This document shows positions 21,293 through 33,800 of a stretch of DNA of 64,000 bases, piece by piece. This DNA is from Mercurialis annua. Its lineage: Eukaryota; Streptophyta; Magnoliopsida; Malpighiales; Euphorbiaceae. The notes beneath the pieces were generated by a model. The model made no database searches. It was not told where the DNA came from and saw nothing but the letters and a program-made list of their open reading frames with translations. Made by a program: the position numbers and the translations under genes. The stretch spans positions 3,234,001 through 3,298,000 of the forward strand of contig NC_065570.1 of NCBI RefSeq assembly GCF_937616625.2. Direction: 5' to 3'. Each line of letters begins with the position of its first letter. Position 1 is the first letter of the stretch.

Positions 21293-24200
21293 CTACTTCT
21301 GTCCCCGAAGATACTCCCGCATGTTTAAATGAATTTCTGCCTTGACTGCCATCCACATTTTCTTCGAATCCTCCCACAGTAAACCGTTCCATTCTCGTGC
21401 AAAGTTACAGGCGGCCTCAAAGACATCCTAGCAGATGAAAAGATTGAACATGAGAAAACATGAAGAGGAGGCTTAAAAACTCAAAATTAAGATGTTCAAC
21501 TTACTCTAGAGGGGAATTCATCATAGAGATGTGCAGGGGTCATCTCAACCCTGTTCATATCTGATTCCCACAGTCTTATCTGTCCAAGAAGAAAATTGAG
21601 TTGATTTTAAAACAATCCGATGTGAAAAAATTTAAATATATCTCCACTGATATCCGATAAGTAACTTATATTGCGGAACTAATTCCCTCGAGCGCGAACA
21701 CTTCAAAGTTTCCCATTTCGGGAATGTGTCTGAAACTTAGCATTTCAGACACGAAACTACATTTTTAACATAGGAAACTTTGAATTAAAACTGTTTTGCC
21801 GTGTTCATGTTCGTGTCCAAGTGTCCTATATCCCCGTATCAGCGTCCGTGCTACATAACTCAAGACTTTCAGCAAAATGGCTGAAGATACAGTATTTGAA
21901 CGAAAGAAACCATTTTTACCTGATCTGTGACATTTTCAGGAACGGAAGGCATTCTCTCTGCAACACGAGAATGGGCATTCTGCTGAAGGAATGAAATTAT
22001 CTACAAAGAAACAAAAAAAAGCAGTAGAGCAAGCTGAAGCATAATAGTTCCCAAAGTGGCAAATCAGCAACGAGTTTAACACATATGTTATAGTTCTTTT
22101 ATAGTTCTAATATCTCATCACCAATTAGCGTTACCCAAAAATGCCTTTCAGATTATGACCAACAGTTTGTTATGTTGATAAGAGAGCAGTAAGCAAATGA
22201 GATTAACTGAGCACTAGGTTGTGGGATTTCTCACCTGCTCTGCTGTAATGCCATTTTCAAAAGCCGTGTACAAACTTTCTTTTGTTATTGCCCCAACAAT
22301 AAGATTAGGAAGTTGATACTCTACCCTGAGTGTGTAAGCAGAAAGTTTAATTTCTTAGCTTTGTAAATCAATAACATACGAATGCTTAACAGATGATGAG
22401 TAGTAAATTCAAATAACTAGTTTTTCAGTTTCAGAGAAGCAGGATGGGCATACCTTGAGAAAAGACGCATAATTTCACAATGCAGCTTAGAAGACGAGTA
22501 TGCATAAATCCTAAAGTTTGTTTCCACAACAACAAATCCCTGAAAATAGGAAACAAGCAATGTCAGATAATGGTGAAAAACTCTCCCTAGAAAGAATTTG
22601 TTAAAGAGCAGTAATAATAGATATAGTAAAAGCCAATTTCATTTTGTATATAGACAAGTTACCACACCAGTTTCCTTGACGATGAGTCTGTCAAGCTCAC
22701 TGAAAGATTGGTTGCTAATTTAGTAGGTATAAACCAACTCTCTTTCCTGCCCTGAAAGTATAAGTATTAACATGTGCAACAAAGTAATACAGGTTAATGT
22801 ATTTAGCACATTTAAATCGAAAATAAATTACCTGCTGAAGTTTAACCAACCCCAAGTCTGCAAGGTCCTTTAGCATATTTCTCTGAACCTCAGTGAATGT
22901 AATCATATTATATGCCTGATTCGTGAAGAGTCAACATAGCACGGGCATTAGAGAATATATGACTGCTGTCTAAATTATCTACTAAAAGACAAGATCTCCA
23001 ACCTGAAAAGTTTTAATCAGAAATTTTCATTTTAAGCAGTAACTGATGATATGAAAGTCAGACTCAATACCTCACCAGTCATATGAAAACTGAGCTCTAG
23101 CAAAAAGGAAATCATATCTGCTGAATCTATACCACGCTCCTGAAAAAAACAAGGAGAAGAACTTAATACCAGAAATGCAACTCGAGAAATAAAAAGAAAT
23201 AAAGAAACTCAATTCCAGACACGCTTCAACTGTGCTAATACCCAAGCTACTCGCAAGGAGCTTGGATCATCAGAGACCATCTTAAAAAAAAATGGTCTGT
23301 GTATATGAAGCTTGAAGAAGATATAATTTTTACATAATGAAGAATGGGGAAGAATTGGAAAGATAAATTAGACAAGTCAAGTATATTTGTTTAACTCAAA
23401 GATGTCAAATTGTCATTAATCTGAAAGACGGGCCTCTATAGATGATCAAAATTTACAAGCATAACAGTATATATGCAACATTTTGTCTTATTAAGAAAGT
23501 TATTTATACTACTTGGTCCGTTTTCAAAAAGTCAAGGATTTACATAAGACTTATATATGAAATCACTAAGAAATCTACTCTCACTTATTCATAAGTTAAA
23601 AGAGAAAGCCACCTTAAACAACTTAAATATATCCGTACCTCGGAGTTAGATATATATTCTCTGATAATATACCAAAGCTGTGCATTTGTATCCATCAGCT
23701 GTACATTGCACATGTTCAAAAGAAATTTTAAATTCCATTAAAGCACAACAACAAAGTGGAAACTGTTCATAATCAACATTCCACACCAAAAACTGGAAGC
23801 CACTCTCAGTTAATCGCGGAGCTTCTCTATCCCTATAGAAAGAAGCAAATGAAAATCATAAATATGAAATGCAGCATTCTCAACGTTAAAAAAATGTGTA
23901 GATTTGTTGTAAAGAAGAAGATACCTTTGGCTCAAAAGACCACGCTGGAATATTTTTATCATAGAAGAGCTAAAGTTAGTAGTTTTTTCAGCTTGGCCCG
24001 AATTTAGAAGATGCAGCAAGAAACACTGGTTCAAACCCAATTACAAACCATAAGTGTGCAGTTTAATCAAATCAACAATTAACTGACCCGAAAGAGAAAA
24101 TGAAAAAAGTAACTATAATATTTTAGATCATAGTATTACCATAATAAACACAAACTAAGACAATTTTTCCTTAAAAATAGCGCAGAGAAAACCGTTAATG

Positions 24201-25034
24201 AAAAAACAGATATAGAGTACATACTACATACCTCCCACTGTCCTAGTGCATACGCCTCAAGTTCCTCCGGTGTAGGGAGCCTTACAGTAATATTCGAAGC
24301 CATTGGTTCCCTAGGCAAAATTCCTCTACAATAACATTCCGGAAAAGTTAAGATAAAAATGATTCAAAAACATCTACAAAAGCCTGAAGCAATACTTATA
24401 AAATGCCACCAATCAAACACATTACGTGTTAATTATTCCGACTTATGCTAATTGATAATTCAAACTAAGCAATTCAACAAATTAAACACCACAGCATTAT
24501 AACACATGACCATAAAACCTTACCCATTAATTATATACTTCTGGAGATTACTCTGGAATGTAAGATTCAATTTGTAACTAATTTCCTTTTTCCTGCCAAT
24601 TCGATAACCAAAACATATAACATGAGATTATTAATTACTAAGCTACTATACTTCAATCTATTCAGTAATTTCAACGTTACGTAAATACCTGTCAATTTCA
24701 GAGAAAATTCTCAACTGAATTAACCTATCAATGGCTACTTTGTGCTTAGATGCTCCATCGGGAAGTAACCACTCCTCTAGCGTTTTGGCTAATACTGGTC
24801 CATCTATATACAGCATTTGAACTACATATTTCTTCGCTAATGGCGGCAGTGACCTAAATTGACAACAATTAAATTATTATTTTTTGACTAAGTTCATGAA
24901 TGGATCAGTAATAGTTATTACCTGAGAATGGCTTGGCAAATGAAGGGATTAGCGTAGAGCTTATCGAGCTTCATCGCCGGTAAAGATGCCACCATGTCCA
25001 TGAAATTCTTCGCTATAATTCTTACTTGAGGCAT
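21293..25034 (-). CDS. TFB2: TFIIH core subunit TFB2 (p52/GTF2H4)
   Basis: Fifteen minus-strand exons join in phase to 450 residues: 25034-24922, 24853-24689, 24592-24524, 24325-24232, 24025-23925, 23832-23787, 23698-23639, 23139-23071, 22915-22832, 22751-22668, 22539-22454, 22325-22235, 22000-21920, 21579-21505 and 21427-21293. The protein starts MPQVRIIAKNFMDMVASLPA, has the conserved LPREPM and RLTESGFQFL blocks, and ends MREYLRGQK. TFB2 is a scaffold of the TFIIH core; it anchors and stimulates the XPB helicase through its C-terminal part, serving both transcription start and nucleotide excision repair in the nucleus. The length equals the plant family norm and all junctions are GT-AG. 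Exons 6 and 10 use GTGTGG donors. There is no sign of decay. Confidence 0.93.
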
Positions 25035-25437
25035 TTTGTTTTTGATTTGAGATAAATTATTCACTATGAATTGAAGTTTTGTTTTGGTTTAGGGTTTTTC
25101 GATTGAAAAATTGATTGCTCCTCCTGTAGAGCTGTGATTGTTAGTGCGAGGTTAATGATACGGCGCCGTTTTTCTAGAGTTTCAGGTACCGGTGGTAAAA
25201 AAATTATACTGAGTTGGACGCGCGAACAGAAACAGAAGCAGGAGCAGGAGCAAGACAATCTCTTTTTATTGTTTCTATAGACTTTCGAAATTAGCTACTG
25301 ATGTATACTACAGTCCCTCAACTTATTTTTCTTTCATTATACTCATTTTTCTTTGAATAAAATTTGTAATTTTAATTGTACCGTTGCTTTTATTTTGTCT
25401 TAATTTAATCAATTTTCATTAATTTTATATAGGCTTA
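25035..25437. other. TFB2 5' flank
   Basis: This is the promoter and probable 5' UTR of TFB2 on the minus strand. An acag/aagcaggagcagg purine-rich stretch lies near 25228-25250. No gene was found. Confidence 0.45.
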
Positions 25438-25665
25438 ACGCATATTTGGATCTATGTACTCTCTCTGCTAAAAAACGGTCATATTGGGTCCATATACTAT
25501 CAATTTCATTCAAAATAAGTCCTTTCGTCCATTTCCGTCCATGCAAACACATTAAGTTCATCTTTAATGGAAACAGATAAATTTTAAATGTATTTGCAAT
25601 TGATAGTGTAGGGACCCGATATAATCGTTTTTTAGTAGTACATAGGCACGATCATTAATACAGTA
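25438..25665. repeat. Foldback element
   Basis: The left words ggatctatgtactctctc, gctaaaaaacggtcatat and gggtccatatactatcaat pair with the right words attgatagtgtagggacccg, ataatcgttttttagtagta and gtacataggcacgatc. It is non-coding. Confidence 0.65.
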
Positions 25666-25730
25666 ACCTAGATATATGTTATGCTTCTTAGATAGCATGA
25701 GAAAATTTTAGGTAGATTGTCATCTTCAGT

Positions 25731-26085
25731 CTACCAACAAAAACTATTTTTCAACTCATATAAGATAAGAGAATGAACGCTCATTTGATCTTGATCCTTG
25801 TGGAGTGAAAAAGGAACTATACTGGATCTGCACGAATTTCCTGATAATATCCATAAATGGCTTGTTTTTGGTAAGAGATGGACATTACTATATGTAAATT
25901 CGGGCGCATGATATACATCAACACTCCAGTGCATTTCACCTTCTGAATCGGAATAAATATGTTTTCGAACCTTCTCTTTAAAATTTAAAGTGTATGTTCC
26001 CGCCCGAATTTCAGCAATAACTTGTTCTGATTCTATATATTGATTGTTTTGAACTAAAAGGAGATCACATGCTAAACCTATCATC
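25731..26085 (-). pseudogene. rpoC2: Nuclear insert of plastid DNA: fragment of rpoC2
   Basis: The minus-strand frame from about 26075 reads [18 protein letters not shown], then [40 protein letters not shown] and [13 protein letters not shown], ending [10 protein letters not shown] recognise this as the internal part of the plastid RNA polymerase beta'' subunit. It has no start, no flanking rpoC2 sequence on either side and sits between nuclear genes, so it is a nuclear plastid DNA fragment (NUPT) of about 350 bp. The frame is still open, with several probable substitutions, which suggests a fairly recent insertion. It is not expected to be functional. Confidence 0.8.
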
Positions 26086-26441
26086 ATAAGTTGGAAATTA
26101 ATACACAAACAATTTCACATCTTGAATAGCTAAATAATTCTGAAACTGCTATGGCCACAATAAAAAAAGCTTCATCTATTTCATCAAAATAAACAGAATC
26201 ATTGTAACTGCTTGTCAAACTGAACTAGACAATTATACATTTCCGTACATTGCTTACTTCTGAAACCTACCTATACTGGTACATGAAAAAGCTATTGATT
26301 TTACAATTCATATCTAAAGTGAAGCAGCAGTACTTATCTTCTCAGGTTATAGGTATAACTAACAAAACTGACAGTGAGTCGTTTAGTTTGTTGCATTATA
26401 TTTCTTCTCTGTTTCTACCTATGTATTCTTCTCCACGCTCA

Positions 26442-29249
26442 TTATGCAGAAGTGCAAGGTACATCTTCAGTATGTTCACCAGATTTAGTAGCTAAAAGAG
26501 ATGGCTTCTGAACAGGGGATGGTTTCACAGAGGGGAGCGTTGTGCATGGCCTATTCGGACGAACCTGACCAACTTTCTCTGGATCAATTTCAAACTGCAA
26601 CCGGAAAAAACTAGCATTCAATCTGAACAATTAAGAAAATTATGATAGACAATTTAAGAATCTAAAGGGAAAAAGACCAGGAATGCTAAGAATGCAAAAT
26701 TTCACCAAGATATATTAGTTGACTATCCTATTTAACGACTAGAGGAGCTCCGCATAAAAAGAGCAAAAAGGGAGTTTGACCGGGAAGAAAAGGAAAAATT
26801 CTATTCCTATGCGATCAACTTGCTTAGAATTAATATGAGAAAAACAGGAAATTGTGTTAGCAACATAGTTTTATTAGCTGTTGATGCCATTTAAAATCCG
26901 TACATTCTAAAAACAAGTTATAGGTAGCTTTCAAGATTATGTAGAAACAAGAAGATTTAGAAACAATTAGCTGCAATATAAATGTTTTAAAAATAAGTTC
27001 GACATGAATATAATGACTAAATAACATATGGCAGCCAAAAGCTTAACCATGAGAAAAGCCTCACCTTATAACCACAACCAGCTACACAGGCGTGGAAGCA
27101 TTCCTGTACAAAGAAAGGTATGAAAAGACATGATTATGCAATCATAGAAAACACGGTAATATTCAACCACAGCCACATGCTTTATATTTGTATTTGGTAA
27201 TTAAAATAATTAGAACTGCAATGTGAAACAATTGTACAGTCTTGGATGAAATTCATTGAAACATAAAACTTCTTAAGAGTGCAAAATTAAAAAACCCAGT
27301 TGATTCCCTGCGTAGAGTCAGGGCCACAAAGAATCAACCATTGAACCCAGCAGAGTTTAGCATTAAAGCTTTGATTTATGAATGGCTGTTAATATGAAGT
27401 CAGCATTTCAAAGCAATAAAGCAATAGAAAAATCTGAAAAGAGGAAAAGGCTGAAAAATTAAAACACCTCAGAGTAAACGGCAGCTCCGGGAGACCGGTC
27501 GATATAAGCACTCCATTGCCGGTCCTTGAATACAGGATCCTTATAGCATATTTCATTGCATGCTGACAAGCCTGAAGGATTATGAAGATGAGAGGCAAAA
27601 CTCATTTTAGCCAGAAAATGATATTATCTGATTACAACGCTTTGTTCACAGCACAGTTAAAGAACAGTTCAACCTAGTGATTTCTTAATACATTGACTTT
27701 CAATAAATGGCTACTGAGCTAGCTAAACTGAACCAAGAATAGATTTGAACATTTTAATTACAAGCATTGAAGCCTAACCAAACCAAATTCCCTACAGAGA
27801 TACACAAACTTGATTTCCTAGTTTAGGTTTCCTCTAGCAACACTACTAGAGTCTGAGTTTGCCTATTAATATACCAGTTTTTCTGAAATATTATCTGGAT
27901 GCATTTGAGATTGTAAAGGAAATGTAGAAGGAAAAAGTTTAATGATATCCAAAAAATAAAGCAGAATGTCAACTATTAAGTCTCAAACAACAAAAAAGAC
28001 AAAATTACATCTAAGCAATTGTGAGTGAAGAAATTGAAAATAGAGCACGTTAGTACTCACATTCTTCCCATGTTTCACCGTCTGTATCACATCCTTTCTT
28101 GCAGAACACTCTCCCTGAGAAAAACCGTGGCATAAATTAGATAGGTCCATGTGATGGTTTGACATTAGACCTATATCCTTGTCATTTGAGAGATACTGAT
28201 CAATAAAACAGGGTGAGATCTGTTGATTACCATGTGATACAAATACACATAATGTTGATGGAATGAGTATGTTGCTAAACAAGTTGAATGAACAGAATGA
28301 CACTAACCTATAGAATCTAGAAACATCCACCACGCCTGGATACAAATGGTATCATGCAAAGTAAAAAACCATTCTGATATTATTGTATAGGCATCTGATT
28401 TTCAGTGTTAACAAAATGTCAGCGATAAATATAATCGCTGATTAACTTTCATAAATTTTGCAAATCCATTTACAATTATCACAAACTAACTCTACAAATA
28501 AAAAGTAAAACCTTTCCATGTAAGCTTTTCCCTACTGACTAGAGTAAACTTAATGCAGAATCGAAATAGCACGATTTCATAAAACTCTTTCCTAAATTTT
28601 TCTAACGTCCATATATAGATACTGACAATTGTCGGTTTCTACATATGGATCACATTGTCAGTATCTACAAATGTAAAACAGCATTGAATCATATCGAGCA
28701 CGTACAACAATTAAAATCTAATGATACTGACAATGGATCATCTTGAATTTGACTAGCACGTGCTCAACATGTCAGTAAATTCCAGCAACAGGATGTTCCA
28801 CTGCGTAGCATCCAAATCTACTAGTCGAATTCGAGATAAACAAGAATTAAATGTGAAACAACATTAAATATCAAATATTCTTGGTCTTTTATAAAGTAAA
28901 CTATATAACCATACACAAAAATGGCTAGTAATTGTAACTAATTATTCTCTTAGCTAATTGCTAACAACCAAATCAACAAAACCTATGACTGATCAGTTAA
29001 ATATAACAACCTAAGCATACATATAATAGAATATACTATAAAATGACAATGAAACCCTATTGCACTGAAAATTACATTCCTGTAAGCAGAAAACCAAGTG
29101 AAAATAACAGTAGATAAATAAAATAGCAAAAAAATAAAAAATAAAAGACAAGGCAAGGAGAAAATAAACGAACATGGAATTTGAGTAAGAGCGGCGTATT
29201 TTTTAGTGCATTCACTTCCACAAGGCGGAGCCCATTGCGGCGGCAACAT
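26442..29249 (-). CDS. Conserved plant Cys-rich protein of unknown function
   Basis: Minus-strand exons are 29249-29174, 28114-28061, 27571-27468, 27103-27065 and 26594-26442, joining in phase to 141 residues. The N-terminal half is Cys-rich with paired cysteines: CGSEC, CKKGC, CLSAC/EIC, ECFHAC and SGC-like AGC. The pattern of CxxxC motifs recalls small disulfide or metal-binding proteins of mitochondria, but the spacing is not a clear CHCH fold and no signal peptide is seen. The 50-residue tail (PNRPCTTLPSVKPS onward) is Pro/Lys-rich and probably disordered. The gene belongs to a conserved plant family starting MLPPQW that I cannot tie to a function. All introns are GT-AG, with two codons (Trp26, Cys44) split by introns. 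Confidence 0.8.
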
Positions 29250-30859
29250 TTAATCCTCTCCTTCTTTCTTCCAATCCGGTGACCGGACGAATGGGAAAAG
29301 AAAACTGAACAGTAGGGAGAAAATTTATATATATATTGGGGCATTTTGGTAAATTTGTGGATATATAAGAGAGTGTTCGGCTTGGTCAGGACCGTCCGTT
29401 TTCAAAGTAACAGGCGTTTGCGTTTCGTTGTTTTGTTTGGTAAAATTAATTGTAAGGTTCCTGTACTATACGTTTCTATTTATCTGGTACTTAAACATTA
29501 ATTGATATTCATTAAGACCATATATTTCTATTTTTATATTAACAAATCTTATTTAGCATAATTGTAGTGAAATGAAAAAATTACAATCAAACCTCAAATT
29601 AATTTATGCATGGTTAAAGATAAAAAATAATTTAGACATTGTTGAATATAATAATAAAATATAATTTAATTGAGAGATTACAGTTTAAATTGATCTTTTA
29701 TGATGTATAAATTATTACTTTTGGTTTATGTGTACATTACTAACGTTAAATTACAACGTATGGTATGTAAAGTTATAAATATACAAAATTTCATATAAGT
29801 AATAAGAATAAATAAAAATTATTTTCACGATAATAGAATTTAATAACAAATCAATCAATCATTTAAACACTGATACTGATTTATAATTTTAATTAATTCA
29901 AACTAATAAAAATGAATATATAATTAAGAAATTGACAATAATATAAACAACTTAAAATATTTCTTTCATGTCGTTTTTAATTCAATTAAGTTTTAATAAC
30001 TAGTAATCAATTCAATTGTCACATATAGTAAACAATAAATCTAATTTAATAACCTTTCACTACAAGCCGATATTAGCCTATTGATTATATCTGACACTCT
30101 AAAATATGTTCACTATCGTGTCTACTGAATAATAAAAAATAATCAACATTTCATAATTAAGACACCAATCAGTTATCCGCATATACCATAAAATGCAAAA
30201 TATAGTGGTACAATTTATGTTTTATAATTATATCCTCTCTTTTTATCAATCAATTAGTTTTAATTTCTCATCAAATAATTACTGACATTAACAGATCAAT
30301 AATAATGAGGGTGTAAATGACAATTTTTATAAACATTAACCGTGTTTATGATTTTTTTCATTCATTAAAAGTCTAATTCAAATCAGACATATGATTTTGT
30401 TTTTTCTAAATTAAATATACTATAAATTTTAAAAGATGACGAGCTGAACTATTTTGATGCATCATATTAAACCATTTTAATTATTATTATATTTTCACAA
30501 AAAAAAAATTATTATTATTATTATTACTTATATTGGGTAACTTCCATCAGTTACAAAAAACAAGAAGTCAATATTATTTCTGGTGGATAAAAAAAGTAAT
30601 CATTGCTGAAATTGAAATTTCAAGTGGTTCAAAAAAGTCCAAGTACCCTTTTGACGAATATGATCAAATTTACACATACTTTAGCTCATTGACAAAAATA
30701 TAAGGGTCAAAAATTTATTTACCCATATGAACTTCACTCCACTATAGTCCAGTGAGTGTCACTCAAAAACTGTACAACTGCTGACGCTAACATAACAGCA
30801 CCAATTATTTTGGCTCATCTTCTTCATAGAAAGAATCACAGAGACACAGATTAAAAAAA
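29250..30859. other. Divergent promoter region (Cys-rich gene and allantoinase)
   Basis: The two genes point away from each other, so this interval contains both promoters. The middle (29450-30560) is AT-rich with an att repeat near 30508-30525. No gene or complete repeat was recognised. Confidence 0.5.
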
Positions 30860-33800
30860 ATGGACAATCTTATATGGCGAATTTTACCTCTGCTAGCTCT
30901 TACCGCTTCATTTCTCTACTTTTTTTACTTCTCAAACAATCCTAAGGTCAGATTTTCTACTTCTATTTCCAATTTTATTTAGTAATATTAAATTGCAAAT
31001 TAGTTGTTACTTTATTGTGATGATGAATGACGATCCTATTGGCTGTTACAGTTGGTTTACAGTGACTGTAGCCTTATTCCGTACAACCATTACTGGATTA
31101 CCAGCAAGATTATTGTGACACCGCATGGAATCATTGCTGGTGCAGGTAGTTTGTGTTTTAATTACTTCGCATTGTCGTTTTGTTAGCTCTGTTTATCCTG
31201 AAGTGATTTGTTGCGGGTTTTGATTATTTTTTATGATTGATCAGTTGAAGTAGATGGAGGGAGAATTGTATCTGTGGTTAAGGAAAAGGATTGGCGGCGA
31301 GGTTCGGAGAGAGGAGATGTATTTGATTATGGAGAAGCTGTTGTTATGCCTGGCTTGATTGATGTGTATGTGAGATTTGTGAATTTAATTTGTGTTGTTT
31401 GTAATTCGACGATTTCGTAAAATTTGATGGATGGAGATAATGTAAGATGTTTAAATGAAGTTATATGGGTGTGATTATTTATGCAGGCATGCGCATCTTG
31501 ATGATCCTGGAAGAAGTGAATGGGAAGGGTTTCCTTCAGGAACTAAAGCGGCTGCTGCTGGTATAAGTTTCGTTTATGTTCCCACTCTTGTTCGGAGTAA
31601 TTAATAAACTATATGCTAGAGTTCATGCAGTATGATTGCGATTTCTTTCAAAAAATTGCCTTGTTCCTGTAAGAGAATTAGATTTGCTCGTTTTGGATTT
31701 TCCAAGCAATTTGAAACATTATTGACTGATCTTCATCAAAGAAAAATTGGATTTTATTCGTGAAACTGACTGTTGTTCGTGCATCTTAAAAATCTTTGTT
31801 GTTAATATCATAATACTTGTTTTGACATGGGATGCTCGTTTTTCATTTTTCTTCTCAGTCCTTTTTATCACTTGTGGTCAGCTTCTCTCTTCGGAGCATT
31901 AAACACTTCGCATAATTTTAGAATAGAGTTCCTGTTATTTTTTTGTTGTTGTTACAGTTGGGCATGCATATTTAATTATGCTTGTTGTATTGCAATATGT
32001 GAACTGAGCCTTTTCATTATTAAATGTTTACAGGAGGCATTACAGCATTAATTGATATGCCTCTAAATAGTGACCCCTCAACAGTTTCAGTGGAGACTTT
32101 GAGGCTCAAGGTATGAACAGTTAATTGAGCTCTCTTTACTTTGTTTAAACCTTAGAAATATTGATGCTTCTAATATGATAACCCTTTTAAATTCAAACCC
32201 TGCTTTTCATATGCGATTTGTTTTCCCTACACGTTCTATGGTCCATGCTATACAAAAAGTGCATACATCCATTGAGTGTCAAAAATTCCTTGTTAGTACT
32301 CATTGAATTTACTAACTATTTTTTTATAATTTTTTTGACATGACGAATTAGCTTGAGGCTGCAGAAAAAAATATATATGTTGATGTTGGTATGTTCCTGA
32401 AACTGTGTTTAGGATGACAATATCTCAAGAACGTGTTTCTAAGTATATCATTTATCACCACTTCGTTAGGTTTCTGGGGAGGCCTAGTTCCTGAAAACGC
32501 TTTCAATGCAAGTTGTCTGGAAGCTCTCCTAAGTGCCGGTGTTCTTGGTCTAAAGGTAACCATCGTAAATTTTGTGTCTCCGACTTATAAGATGCATCAT
32601 GCATGCAAAGAACATTATATCTATACCTTGCAAGATTTTTCCTGATTGAATGTTAAAATGTTTCCATGATAAATATCCTGTCCTATGTCAATTATATCAA
32701 TGGGAAACTTCCGTTGGATAAGATATTGTGATTTTCTGCTGTGGTGGATTTTTTATATTTACCCCATGCTGAATCAACCTTTTCTTAATGTGTGTTCTCT
32801 ATTTTTTTTACTGATTCTTAGTACTTTCCTTTCTTCCTTTGCAGTCTTTTATGTGTCCTTCCGGGATTAATGACTTCCCAATGACCAATGCCAGTCATAT
32901 CAAGGTCCGCCTTTTTGGTGCATTGTCCAACTTCTCTGGCACTATTTGATACATACAAATAAACTGCAGTCGGTGTTCATAATTTATTGGTCTATGTTGA
33001 ATCCAAAATTGTTCTATTTGCCCTTCTTTGTGTCACAGTCGAGGCACTCATGGTAACATGTAAATCCTTGTTGAAATTTGCATCTTTGATCAATTTCTTA
33101 TATGCTTTTAGACAATTTTTACAATGCAACTAAGTTGACTTTTCTTGTTCAATTCCTTTTTCCTCGATGACTCTATCTGTTTTGGGTTCTTGGCTGGCTT
33201 CTTTAGGAAGGACTATATGTGCTGGCAAAATACAGAAGGCCTTTACTCGTGCATGCAGAGATTGAAGAAGAGTCTGAAGGCCTCATAGATGATGACGTAA
33301 ATGACCCTCGACATTACTCGACATATCTTAAGACCAGGCCACCATCATGGTAAAATATCGTCAGTGACTACTCTGTGTGAAGAAATAATCGAGTTAATAA
33401 AAGCTGTAACATATAACCTATATTTGTATTGGGGCTAGTATTGCAAATTTTATTAGATTTAGATATAGAGACGGCATATTCCAAATTATGCAGGACTTTG
33501 GAAAATAGTATTCAGATTACATGGCCAATCAGTAATTATGTGATTAATTAACTAGTTGCAGTTTAGAAGTACTGACTTGCTAGTCCTTTTATTTTGGCAG
33601 ATTGATCTCCTTGATAAATTTAATGCATGTTATGGTAGTATCTATTGTTAAAAAGTTAGAAGTTCTTTGTTTTGTTCGATTTCCTCGAAAGCTAGAAGTT
33701 CTTTGTTTTGTTCCAATTTCTAACATATGATTTTAGCGTATGTATTGTAATTTTCTACTGCAAACTCCTTTAAGATGCCATGTTTTAAAAGGAGCACATC

